A stretch of DNA of 64,000 nt from Taenia hydatigena (lineage: Eukaryota > Platyhelminthes > Cestoda > Cyclophyllidea > Taeniidae), in contig JADWOT020001311.1 in assembly GCA_036345935.2 (NCBI GenBank), forward strand, positions 149,806 to 213,805, read 5' to 3'. This document shows, piece after piece, positions 26,001-38,524 of this stretch; the first letter of the stretch is position 1, and the number at the start of each line of letters is the position of its first letter. The position numbers were made by a program, and so were the translations under genes. A model generated the notes under the pieces. The model saw only the letters and a program-made list of their open reading frames with translations, had not been told where the DNA came from and made no database searches.

Positions 26001-28846
26001 GACGCAACGGAATGATTGAACATTTTAAATGACAAAAGCCTCTAGTTTTAAAAATCTTTCAACACTACAGCAACAAAACAGCGTTGTTTTTACTTTGTTA
26101 AAATTGTTGCCTGCTTAGAAGCCAACGTGCTTGCGAATGTTGATTTGTATTGTCGACGTAGAAATGTTTAATGTCAAACATTTTGCTCAATCGAAAATAA
26201 ACCATTGCAAATATTTTGCGTTTAGCTTTGCACAAAAAGCTTTGTTGTATTTGAATGCACTTGATGTGACCTGCAATATATTCTCCTCTACTCAAACGCG
26301 TTTGCGGTCTAGTCCGGATATGCCCTCGGCGGATATTTACACGATGAAGAACAAATAAATAAATTCATGTCTTATTAACTCCTTCGTAAATAGAATTCCA
26401 GCTTACAATTTGACCACTAAATATTAGATAAGCTACCAAGCTGGGGCTATAAATGGATCATGCAATCAATTAACGAAGTTATAGCACCCAAAGCTTTCTC
26501 TGAGACGGAAGAAGATATAACACATGAAGGGAATGCATTTGTTCGGTAAACAGAAAAAGAATTCCGGGTGCTAGCATCCAAAGGCCAGTTTGCCCAGCGA
26601 TGGCAAAAGAACAAACAAGTACCCGCAACAGGAGATGGAATTCAGGCAAATAGCGAAGTGTTACAAAGTAATTTATTCGAATAACTGTCAAGTGCCTCAA
26701 ATTCGCTTGACATTACCACGCAATCTTGATCCATGTGTATGCAGTGGAGCTTCTGAGTGTTACGCGACCCAAAGTCGAGTGGAGTCTGCAGAATTCAGCC
26801 AGTGCAAGTTCTTAGGCGGAGGAAGTGTAACTCCTCTTCTGTGTTGTCTGTTCATTGCAAAAAGCTCATCACAGACTCCATTTAGGATAATTAGTTGTGG
26901 TAGCGAGACTCCTTCACCTCAGTTATTGCGCCTTTCACAGAAAAGACACAGCAAAATGATCAAATCATCAAACAATGATTGTGCTAAGCGAATTTGGCAC
27001 CCGGAGTAAAGAGGCGATAGGAACTAAAAGCATCTTCTGTGATAACAACACTAAGTCAGTCGACAATGTCCAATGACGAATCGCCCTTGCAGTCACGTAG
27101 TTGTGTAGTGGGAGAATGAATCGAATGTTCACTCAAACCCATTGCCTTCATGTGCAAACGGTGGTGAGTGAGTCAAAAATCCTTGTAAGTAGCTTCTTTA
27201 TTAGTCGCAGTTATTATCCAAATGAGAGTTTGTAGAGCAAATATTTTAATAAGTGGGTGTCGGACCTTGAATCGTGTTTCGAAACAAACTATATTGAATT
27301 GAGTTAACGCGTAGATCCCGAGCGACGCCGCACGTATCGAATCTAGGAAGCAAAGCTGCTTCCTCTCCTCCTCTATCAAGAGTCCGATCATTTAGTGTTA
27401 AAAATACAAGCACTATTCGTTCCTCCATTGTTCCATTGCTCCACTTACCCCCGTTGTAGGTACTTGACCTCGAAAATCTGACTTCACTGAACATTGAATG
27501 AGGAACACATGGGCCGTATGCGGTCTATCTATAGTGCTAGAATGGCACTGGTAGTCAAAGCAGGCTCCATCTCAATGGTGCTGAGCGTATGCGATTTCAC
27601 TGCGACTATCAAAGCGCATCCAATCCATCTCTGAAGTCAATGAAAGCCGCGAGTCTGTCAGCGCATTCCCCATTGACATACACAGAAGATAGACACTCGT
27701 AGCCTAGGTATGGGTCTAGTCTTGGGGTAGAGAGGAGGCTTAAGTTAAATACCTGCCCGATCGACACTCCACCTGCCCAGCCTTCTATCACCGGCGATCT
27801 GCTCCTCCCACTATTTTGACTACTGAACATATCGGACAAGCCCATCCGTCCAGGTGCTCAATTTATACTGAGCGAAAAGTCGTCCCATCAATCACGCCAG
27901 CATTCGCCACTCACAGCCACATAACCACTGAGAAACAATGGTTCAGCGCCCACCACCTTCTTGCAGAAAGCCAGGGCTTGCTCGTTCTGCGAAGCTACTG
28001 CTCTAACCACAGCGGAGGACTGAGACACGAGAGGTTGTGTCTATTGAAGTGGATGGCATTTACTAATGGAACGCGCATAATGCAGTGCCCATTAAGACGC
28101 ATTAAATGAGTAGCACTTTAAGTAGGATAGAAGAAGGGAAGGCTTCGTGTAAGCACATGAAAAAATTGGAGGTGGGTGGTGCAGAATTACTTAAAATGCT
28201 CAATGTCTAATGTCAAGAAATGCGCAAGTGCGATTATATAAGCAGGTTGGCGAAAAGTACTTAGAGGGGGAGAGAGATTGATTGATTGATGGTGTGTAGG
28301 GGTTACATAAATCCAAACTTCAGTCATTGCAAACATTGTTTTGGCAAAGACACACAAGTGGACGTCGTGATTACACCATCTTCATTTAGGCGGGACATAA
28401 GGAATGCCACACAGAGCACCTTTGTTGGCATCTCACGCCAATTGAGCTTTCGCTCTATCAGTCGCTTGATTTACTCTCCTTTTCTTATTCGTTTAGTCCT
28501 TTTTTTTAATTTCGTTAATCTGATTTTCATTCAATCCATACCCATCCATCCAAATTGCTATAAGCGGATAATAGCTCAATATCAAATCGTTCAAGTTTTA
28601 GTTGACTTAACATTAAAAGTATGCGATTTACCTGGTGTCTTGGGTTTGGTTAGACTCTACATGGATATTAAAATTATGAATTGGAATCTAACAAAATATA
28701 CATGCTTAAGTAGCACGCACAATGTGCGTTAGGCAACGAGCTCTGATGGACAAGCACCACCCATTCGGAAAATAATGGTGGTGGATAATTCTGGGATTAC
28801 AGTTATAATCAAGCGCCGACGACTGGGGAATGTTGGCGGGATCTGT
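26001..28846. other. No supported gene; GATT microsatellite
   Basis: A (GATT) run of about four units lies at 28276-28290. The plus-strand open frame 26590-27009 (139 codons) contains CVCSGASECYATQSR and several Cys but no recognised fold. On the minus strand, a TATAAA near 27868 is followed by an ATG at 27845. The frame SPVIEGWAGGVSIGQ then reaches a possible donor (CAG|GTATTT) at about 27753. These are weak hints of an exon only. The AT-rich 148-codon frame at 28286-28732 looks random. Confidence 0.3.
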
Positions 28847-29218
28847 TCACCTTGCAGCTAATCCTTTCGATTTCAACTGGCCACAGTATTCGGTATCCAT
28901 TGACTTATGTTTGTAACAGCACTTTGCAACATTCTTTACACTACCCGATAACTTTGAAAAAGGATCAAAGCGGATACCGCCCACGTCCTCGAACATCTGT
29001 TGCATGCAGTCCAAGTTCGGACAGAGATCCAACGTTTGCCACGTCAAGCTTGTCACAACAAGTTTTTGCTTTGACGTGAGGACATCGGCTACAGCATTCA
29101 GGTGTCCACAATCGCAATGTTCAAAATCCGAGCAATCAAGATAGAATATGACACAGTCATAATCACTCAGCTGCATCCTTCCTCTTCCTTCTCCACCCTC
29201 TTCAGACCACTCACACAT
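28847..29218 (-). CDS. Hypothetical Cys-rich open frame, 123 aa
   Basis: Uninterrupted minus-strand frame from an ATG at 29218 to a stop at 28847. The N-terminus is acidic and glycine-rich (EEGGEGRGR). The body carries spaced cysteines (YLDCSDFEHCDCGHL, LCPNLDC, KCCYKH). I recognise no domain. Codon choice and residue mix look more protein-like than neighbouring chance frames, but there is no splice or polyadenylation evidence. It may equally be a chance frame or one exon of a larger gene. Confidence 0.25.
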   Translation of the reverse strand: MCEWSEEGGEGRGRMQLSDYDCVIFYLDCSDFEHCDCGHLNAVADVLTSKQKLVVTSLTWQTLDLCPNLDCMQQMFEDVGGIRFDPFSKLSGSVKNVAKCCYKHKSMDTEYCGQLKSKGLAAR

Positions 29219-29674
29219 GTCATTGAGATGCGGAAGGTATCATAACTATGAGGCCAAGCTTTTAATGCAAAACAGAATGACATGTATTTGGCAGGAACCT
29301 GATAAGCCTACAGAAGTGAGTTCACCAGTTCCTTTTGCTTGAGTCGCCCGATCTTTTTGCACAAAAATAGCCCGACTGCCCATGTAAGTGTTGTATGCTC
29401 CTTCCGCAGTATCACATCATCAAGAGAGCGTGAGCATTGGTGATTTAAGTGAGAGTTGAAAGCGCGATAGTCAACCACTTCAATGTGCCATATTATTCTC
29501 CACGTATAAGTATTAGTGAGATTTGACGCATGTTGGTAGTGCCTAATTTATCTGCACTAACAGCTACTTATAACTGCCAGCTGGTCAGGTTTTGATTGGC
29601 TGCCAGCCAAATTGTTAAATGACTGACCAGCCGAACCATCCACCTAGACGCAGGCGAAAATTAATTTTTCACCG
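29219..29674. other. No gene seen
   Basis: Spacer before kinase copy D. No open frame longer than 60 codons and no motif recognised. Confidence 0.4.
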
Positions 29675-31610
29675 GTAGTCTTAATGGGAATTGAATTGCG
29701 TTCCTCCGCCATCTTCATCACCTCCCAGGTGCTACTTCTTTTTGATGCTCGGCATCAGAGGCAAGGATGGATGGCTATTAGCTGATTGTTAAAGATGATG
29801 TACTGTCCTTCGAATCCTTGTGCTTGAGCTCCTGGAATATGGAGACATGTCGAACAGAAGGTGGCTCGTTTGGCAAATTTTGAGGTGTTTGGTAATGGAA
29901 GAATTTTTGACTTGCATTCACCCAATATATTTATTTTCCCGTTGCATTCATTCGAAGTTATTAATTTCAAATCGCTTTAGGTAGTAGGCCTAATGAGCTG
30001 CATAAATTCCTTTGCGAAGATGGATGCCTCCTCTCGGTGCGAAATCACGGCTACGCCTGTAAGGAAGAATTTTACTGCACTATTAAAGCGCACCGGCTAG
30101 TACAACTGAAACGTTGACCGTCATGTGAGGAACTGTGGCGAGAAATTAAACAGGCCATTTTTGACACAACCGTTCCACCCTATGTTAAAGGGAAATAAAT
30201 TGCTGTTACCTAATCCGCCTTTTTATGCGTCCAAAACATGTGATTTACTTTTATAAATCTTGTAAGGCTGGTGTGGATCGTAAGATGACAAGCGAACGCA
30301 CCGTCTTTAAAATCCGTTTTGGAGTCAAATCAATTTAGCGATTTCCACCTCCTCTTCGACCTCTTCAACTTATTTCTATCAGTAGGACCACAAAGCCAAA
30401 AGGTTTGGGTTGGCAAGGTGATTTTTTTAATATGCCTGACTGTACAAAAGGTTGCACTCACTGACCTTTTATCGACTTGTCGTCTGAGCGATCTTTGACA
30501 GAAACACCTAGTCCCTTGATAAGGTGTTCCGCACATTGCTACCCTTGTAATTTTATTAATGCAGAGTGCAGCATTATCAAGCTGATTTTTTTGCCTTGTG
30601 ACGTAAATATGAAGGCACTTTGCATGCGTTCATACCCACAGTATAGCCAGGAGAGGTGCTCGAAGCAGACCGATCATGGATTTAAATCCGACTTGCAGAG
30701 CGGTCTCGATGCTTTGCCAAAGAGGTGCTCGTAAACTAGCATGCTGTTAAAGGCGCGGTGGAGGAAGGAAGCCTGTCTAAGGAAGCAAGTGTAGATTGGA
30801 ACTTTTCCACTTATTTTTGCATTGCCGACTGCAGATGGAGGGCTAAGGGAAAGCACCTGCAACCTACATAAAATCTGTCGTACTTACCTACCAACTGCTT
30901 CGAGTTAGGTTTCCGTTTACGTGGTCGGGATCCCATTAGTTGCCTAACCTGATGTCCATTCTACAACGCAGAGAAGTGCACAAGAGGGATCTCAGCGAGT
31001 CGATTACAGCTTGACAGAAGAGGCAGCCTGGTTGTAAAATTGACTTACTGAGGGGATTCAAAGGCACCAAACTACAGCAGCTGATTGTCTGCTGTGTTTC
31101 TCTCGCATTGAAAGCAGATCGGCATTTGCAAGCATATAGCTTCCAAGCAGTTAACTTCATCAGTAAAGTTGAAATAATTTATTTTCTTCTAGCAATGGTT
31201 CTGGTCGGTTTTAGAGAGAAGTAGTTTTTGCCACTTGAAACGGGCAATCACTCCGTTGCATCACATGCATTTGGCACGTGCTTTTCAATAGGCAAGGATG
31301 ACCCGTCATGCTGGTTCGTGCAACAAACACATTAATTAGGAAATATGTGAGTGAACAAAGATGAGGTGGGCTTATTGGCCTGACGGCAGTTACCTGAATC
31401 CAGCCTGTGGTGTAGCGGTCGCAGAGCGGTTGCTGGGTGGCACACCTTCATAGTCGAGTGCGAGATTACTTTTTTCTCTACAGGCTGTATTTTAGCGTTA
31501 TTGGCACAACCAGACGACGAGTTTAGTAAACACTCAGGGTGTAATGCAGTGGGTTCTCAGTGTTTCGCTTGCTAAGGAGCGTGTACGATTCCAGCCTCAA
31601 CATTATCATT
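29675..31610 (+). pseudogene. Degenerate receptor-kinase copy D (C-lobe fragment)
   Basis: Plus-strand counterpart of copy A and inverted relative to copies B and C. A disrupted KDGWLLAD piece near 29770 marks the APE region. After an acceptor-like CTTTAG at 29975-29980, the frame reads NELHKFLCEDGCL, then EEFYCTIKAHWLVQLKR-stop-PSCEELW. It continues IKQAIFDTTVPPYVKGK and ends at a natural-looking TAA inside an AATAAA at 30194-30199. Only one internal stop (TGA at the Arg of the RP motif) separates this from an intact C-lobe exon, the cleanest of the four. MKSCW has become IKAHW. A Cys exon at about 31390-31490 reads WCSGRRAVAGWHTFIVECEI. The N-lobe, catalytic loop and ectodomain are absent. 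Confidence 0.65.
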
Positions 31611-34600
31611 CAAATGTATTTTCAAATTGTGTATTAATTTTCTCACTTTTGAATTGTAGCAAACTTCTATTCCCAATCAGGTCTTGTTCGTAGCTACTTA
31701 ACTGATGTGGTCAACAATTCTATTGTGCCAGGCTGAGTCTTCTTCTTCACCTTTGCTTTGGTAGTGCGTTTAAATCGGCCTCGGCTTTGCAGCCCTAATT
31801 GCTTCAATGCTGACACACTATATGTCGAATACGCCTTAATCATATCCAGTTGTGTGTGCCCTTTTTTGACTAAAAACGATATCGTCAAGATGCTGAAGGT
31901 TTGGTGTAACAAACTCCAGTGACTCGCACATTTGCTGACTGGCAAGTAAAGCTAGCAAATAGAGCCGATGAGAGGATTGCCATAATGAGTCCACATTTCT
32001 CATGGTTTCGACTGACAGCAACACTGCACGTTCAGTCAAAATTCCTTTGCTTGGGTCAAAGGCTTAGCACAATGAGGTACCTAAACGAATTCAGAGTTAA
32101 ATCAGAGATTACTTAAGCAATTAGATCTATTTATCGTCTTAAGTCCAAATTCGAACAGAAGGCAAGCAAATGGGATAGTCGAGTTCATTTTCTTTTCTTC
32201 AAGGAGATTCCAATGCAAAGATGCCACGGAGAAAGTTGTTCGTTTGGCAATAGGCTGGTTGCTGTGACACTGCGGGTTACCATGATCGAGTGCTGAAGCA
32301 CTGAACACCGAGGAGCACGGCTGTTGCGCGTCACATTACAGGCCAATCAGAAGTAGCAGTTTTGTCCAGAGTGGTGCGCCAACTAACGTGGTTGGCTGAG
32401 GAATGATGCTAACACCATTCATGCAATTCAGTGGTGGGCCTGTCTACATTTGCGAGATGAACTAAAGTTGATGAGTTAATGGGTGTTGATGTGCTTGCTG
32501 CTGATTATCAAAATGGACACGAAAGGCAATACTATTTTTGGCAAGTAAATTAATGAGGTGTTGTACGTGCTGAAGCAGATCTTTGCATATCTCAGCGTCT
32601 TTAGACATGATGACCCTAACAGTTTTGAAATTTTCTGCTTGTCATTGAAACGGCAACATAAATTTAATTAGGTGAGGTCATTTGAAGCTTGTTGTTAATA
32701 AATTTATTTGCACTAATACTTCTTTCCGCCTGCACATTACCATACTTGTGGTCAGGTGTCATATATGCCTAGGGTAATTTCCATAGTACTACACATTCAA
32801 GCAAAATTCAACTTTCGGAATTAGCGACAAGACCACTACACCTTTTCGTGCCTTTGTTTTGTATTTACCAGCAAAATTAACACCCCTGAGAAGATATACT
32901 GCCCAATGTAGCTACACGGAAGGAATGAATGAATTCTAAGAGTGGCCCGTAAAAGGACATAACGACTTGTAACATAAGTGACATAGTCAGGCCTGGTCCA
33001 TGCAAGCTAAACTAATTGCCTCTTTCCGTCAACTTTTAGCCATGCTCACGCTTTGGACCGTGAAGCCTAAAATTTGCCGCAATTTGCAATTGATAGCAAG
33101 CAATCCAAAAATAAACTTGTCGAAATGATTCGCCTCCTGGAAGCTGTATGCAATTAATTGACACGGTAATATTTCGCCCAATCCTCGACAATTTGATCGA
33201 TGCATGCTAGACAAGTCTCTCTCTGACAACGGCAATTTAAGGAACCATGAGATTGCCCATTAGCTGCATGCAGACAATGGTATAAATGCCATTGTTGCAG
33301 CAAGATTTTACCGTACATAAAAACTTCTGCGGTCCTTTTTTATTTTATTGCATTTGCGATTGGCAGGCAATGTGTTGACGTCTCCCTAATGCTAATTATT
33401 TAGGCCCCGCATCTTCGATACACATCAAATCTATGCTGGCTTGCGGATCGGTATGCCAACGGCTAACTTGCAAGTACATGCACACTTGCCATATGATCTG
33501 TGGGCAGACCATCTCCTTGGGTGTGCTTGACTGTCTCCGTGTAAATCTTTAATGAGAAGGCTTGTGACACTAGAAAATTGTTCTTGTTTGAATTATTTAT
33601 TAATAAAGTTGCGTATCATGAATTCGGGATAGCATTAACTCAAATGGCTTCAAATTTTGCTGGTTTGAAAAGCTTTGGAGCAGTCGAATTTAAAATATCC
33701 GCATAAAAATTCCGTCCAGACTTTTTTTGCTTAGATTCTAGCAATCGTTATAGTTTGCGTAAAGCCTAGTAAACTTGCATCGAACTATTATATTACCCGT
33801 GCCGGTTGAAAAACGCAGCCATAATGAGAAGTGAACAAAACTTTCTCATCGAGATAGGTGCGAAAAGACCCCACCGTTTTATCATGCTTTCCTTCTTAGG
33901 CAGCAAGCGAATCAACCCATCTCAGTCGTTAATTCCTTAAGAATCACCATTTGTGCACGGGCTCATCCGATGCCATAAAAAGGGTGACTGTCATTTTTTT
34001 GGGGCAATAGCATCGGGAGAGCGCTTGGGCGGTTGGTACTTTTCACTATCACACTTCATCCAGACGCTGTATAACAGGCATTAAGTAAAGCCTCAGAGTC
34101 AGAGTTATAGAGCAGGCTTTGGCTTATAGATTGGCTTAGCTCATCTTGCATTTTCCAAACCAATCCAACCCTCTGTGTTTGTTTGCTCAAGTTAGTCATC
34201 AGCGCCACCAGTATACCAACCCAATCCAAGTACTGTAGTGGCGCGCGCTTTAGTGTAAGCCAATCATTTAAGGGCATGCTTCCTACTGGCTCCTTGTATG
34301 CGACGCTAACCCAAGCCACACACGTGAGCGAAGTCGTTGGTCTGCATTTATGCCGTATTCAGACCAATCGCAATACGTTGGCATTAAACGAAGGAAGACT
34401 ATTTGTTCCTTTGCTTAACAGGGAGGAAATGTGCTGATATTATTGAGGATGGCAGAGTCATTACCAGCTCCAGAAAAGAAGGCTACCTATGTGGTAGAAT
34501 TGATCTATGCAAATCCTCTATCGATGCCACCATTTTCATTTCCAGTAGACTAAGACATCAGTCAAAAGCAGTTAAGCCCGCATGTGCCTTATGGTCTCTT

Positions 34601-37600
34601 TCTCACTAAGCTAACGTTGGGAATAGGATAATGGGTCGTCGGCTCAACACTCTACCAAAGCGTCAACATTTGGGCCAAGTCTACAGCTGCATATACATCC
34701 TCTGAGAAGAAGATGGACGTCTCCACGACGAATTGAATACCCACTAATGTACCTCTTTAATTCTGCGGAAATTATGTTTGCGCTAAGCTGACTTTGTGTC
34801 TGCATGCATGGTCCTACTATGTTACTCGATTTGAACTCATCGTTAGGCTCACAATGAGAGATATTCTGATGTAAGTATACAGACGGAGGTTTGGTTGCCA
34901 GGGCAATGTTGTACTGCCACCTGACGCGTTGGCGAGCAATGTTTATGCACGCCATAACTGACTGCATTTTTAACGTCACAGAATGCAATTTACAAAACCC
35001 ATTTAGACTGCGTAACCATTTAATTTTACGTGACAGCTAGGCAATAACACATATCACCACCAATCTCAAGAACAGCACAATCGACTGCGTTGCAGGCACA
35101 ACTGAAGCTCAGATCTAACAAGTTTGAGTATATTAGTAAGGTCAGAAATGCTTTGAAATTGGAATATGGGCATTTAAACCAAGGCCATGATAATGCACAA
35201 GAGCAGATCAAAATGAAGGGAAATTTAGGCACTTGGCAATGCTCAAATATTCTTAGTTCGGCCTCGCTAACCAGTCCCTCTTTGGTGGAATTGTGCGAAG
35301 TCGTATGAGTCGTGCAGAGAGTTATTGAAAAGCGTCGATATCTGTGAGTTGCAGACGTAATGTCTCACTGCCATTGTGATGAGCTCTTAATGCTAGCGCA
35401 CAACATCACACAAGGTTCTGTTTCCTGTGCCCATTTCTTTACCAAATTTGATATTTGCGCTCACTTGCAGTCTTAGCAATGGAGTTTAGTGCGTATGGAC
35501 TCATAACTTGGGGTTTAATAGGTAAAAAATCAAAAAAACAAATGCAAAGAGGTGAACACCAAACCAACTACAGTAGCCCATCCGTAAGTTCGGAATCTCT
35601 CAAACTACATCAAACATAAGCTGCGATATTCAATGCCCAAAATAAGGGAATGGGATCAAGGCGTAAAAGGAAGACCCTGGCATGCACTTATGATGCCTTA
35701 AATATGCAGCCATGTAAAAAAATGCAAAAAAAACTATATCAGTCATTTATCAGCTTAATAAAAGCTGCGTCACTTAACTGCTACATTGACTGCAGCACCT
35801 ACTGAGGGCGAGACAGTACATATGCTGGCTGTCAAAATGTGGGGCAGAAGAAGTAGTGGGTGGGTAGACGCAGGATGGCATGGTAGGTTAGAGGTCCCTT
35901 AGACAACTTGAGGTCAGCACGTTGCAATGACAATAACCTAGGCCTAACAGAAGTGGAAAGATATCAAAGAATGTCAGTGGCGTAATGGGTGTCGATCGCA
36001 AGTTAATGACAATGGTAGTCCTCAGCGGCCGTTCATTGTTGCGCATAGTCATTGGGGCGTCTGCATTACCGCACGTTAAATTGTGAGTGCATGAGTTGCA
36101 GCTGCTGCGATCTTAGACCAAAAATTGATTTAGCGTGTCACTATCGTAAAAGGTTACGAGTTCATTTTTGAACCGCTAATCACATTGCGCATCAATGCAA
36201 ATGAGAAATGCTACTACACTTTTCTCTACGGTAATGCGAATTACACGGAGCGTAAGGGTCACAAAAAGCATCCTTTAGAGAAAGGCCCTCCATTATTATA
36301 GCAGAAAATGACCTACCGCTATGGCTGGGAGTTACCGAGGGCTAATCCACCAAATGTGATTAGTTGTAATCTAAGTTAGCCCCATCGTCTGATAAATTAA
36401 GTATCAAAAACTGCAACCCCTATCTTAGTTCGCCCCTTGCACGTTGTAAAACCACACAATATGCATTTAGTTGATTAACCTGTGCAACGAACCTAACTTG
36501 TGCACCTTCCTGCAGCCTTATTTGAGTGCACTTGAGGCTTTTTTCTGGAATGCAAATAACATGCCAACTTCATAAAGCATCATTCCTGGTCTCACGAAAT
36601 AAGTATTAGTAAAGAAGCAAGATACTTGCCATAATAAACACGTTGCATGTGATACAAATGAGCTATAGCAAACCACAACGGAAAAAAAACAATTAAAAAT
36701 CGGCGAATGACCAAAACATGGCGATGCGATCAACCAGGTAGAACGTTGCATTAACCAAATGATGCACAAAGGCATGAATAAAATCTGTATGCAGAATAAC
36801 TTTATATGCTGAGAGCTGTGTTGCATGCATCAAGGCAAGAGCAATAGTTAAAGCAAAACCACCCAAACATTACTCGGACCGGCAGTCATGCAACGCATTA
36901 GCGATAGCGAAAGCCACACACCCAAATGATAACCACACAGGCACTCAGAGGTGACATCTAAAATGAGGTGTCAAAGCAAATGAATCTCATAAAACTATTA
37001 TTAAAGTTGGAACTTTGTGCATAGTAGATTGATGACAGTACGGTAGCGCTTAAATTAGGTCAAGAAATCGGCAAAGACTAGAGGAAAGGGCTGTAAGGTA
37101 AATCGGTCGTCCACTGGACAAAGTCAGAGGCAAGATACATCATTTTTGGTCGGCTACTAAAGCAAAACGATGTTTTTTAAAGCAGTGCACTAGGAGTATC
37201 AACAGTCTGTAAGCTCTGTAGTGCAAAAAAGTTCTGCTCCTAAAGCGCCTTAGCTGAACCCTTAATCTCTTCTCTCCCGAATCCTATTCACCCATCGCAC
37301 GTATCGTACCCTGTGTATTTACAGCTTTGTGAACGGACATAATACGTTCCACGTAGAACGTGGAAACTTTTAAAGCATCTAATCTTATACGCACTTCTGC
37401 TTCGCTTGGTTGCTCTGCCCAGAAACACTTTCACACTTATCACCCGTCAAAATGACTGTGTGAGTAAAAGGGGCAAAATTTCTTGGGAAATTATTTTAAT
37501 AAGGAACCGCGTAAATTGATTAAAACCTCCTACGACCTCAACAACGTGACATATCTAACGCGCCACACAATTTAGCTTTTAGGGTTGGGCGAAAATACAC

Positions 37601-38524
37601 CTTAATGATGGCGGTCCGATACGCAGAAGAATAGAGAATTGCGGTGAGTATGGTTTTGTGGGAGCTACAATTCAGTCCTCCATAACGAATCCAAAAATTC
37701 ACGATTTTACTAGTTGGCATGAATTCAGAGAAAATCTATCGGAATCCGGTAAGATAAGTAAATGCAATGTAAAAAGTATTAGACAGTGATAAGTGGCTAC
37801 TGCAAATAGCAAACAGCGTAGTTGTGTACCGTGTTTGCATGCATTTTAAATAAGCCTATTCGTAAAGATGTAACCACTCTGTGCGATTCCCTGTACTCGG
37901 TACGCTTAAAATTCCATGCACAAATTGTATAATTTCTGCGCATGTGATTTCCTATTTCTCTTCAAAAAGTGCCTAAAGAGCATGCAAGTAGGTATCGAGA
38001 ACAAATGGGGAAGTTGAGAAGGTAAGAAAATCAAATTACAGCAATATTTCTGCACAGCACCCTGCTGCATTTATAACGTCAACCTACCGTTCAGCTAGGG
38101 TGGGAAATACGTTTACCATAAAGACACCTAACAGTGCGGTATCTCTATGTCCTGCTTGAGACGCCCAGCATAACTTCGCAATGAACGCAAGAGTGCCACC
38201 TTCGAGCCGATACCTCGTGTGGTAATAATGCCAAGGAAAGTTTTTTAACTCTTTATTTTGCAATATACAGCATCAATTTATGAATGTTTTCGGAGTAATA
38301 AGGTAGCATTGAAGTCCATACTTGACGTTTTCCGCTCCAAAGCTTGCCCAAATGTGTAGTTTTAAAAGTTCAATTCGCTTTTTTGTTTCCTTTTATCTAT
38401 GATTAAGCTTTCCAACAAGTCGCCGTAGAATGTTGCCAAGGTTAAATAAATCACTGCCCTATTGCAGTTAAAAAAACCGGACAACATTGGTGTTGCATCT
38501 ACGCAGACAAGTCATCGCTCACAA
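31611..38524. other. Long gene-poor stretch
   Basis: Seven kilobases with no supported gene. The best chance candidate is a minus-strand frame at 34319-34056 (WLTLKRAPLQYLDWVGILVA...), which has plausible residue composition but no splice or domain support. An imperfect hairpin (TTCCACG / CGTGGAA, 5-base loop) lies at 37347-37365. No transposon ends or repeated units were recognised. Confidence 0.4.

Noticed and set aside
26590..27009. 139-codon plus-strand frame with several Cys
   Set aside because: No domain, no splice sites in phase and no polyadenylation signal; composition is compatible with chance.
28286..28732. 148-codon plus-strand frame
   Set aside because: AT-rich, with hydrophobic low-information sequence beside a GATT microsatellite; no supporting signals.
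37345..37368. TTCCACG / CGTGGAA inverted repeat
   Set aside because: Seven-base stem in a gene-free region; too short to support an RNA or regulatory claim.
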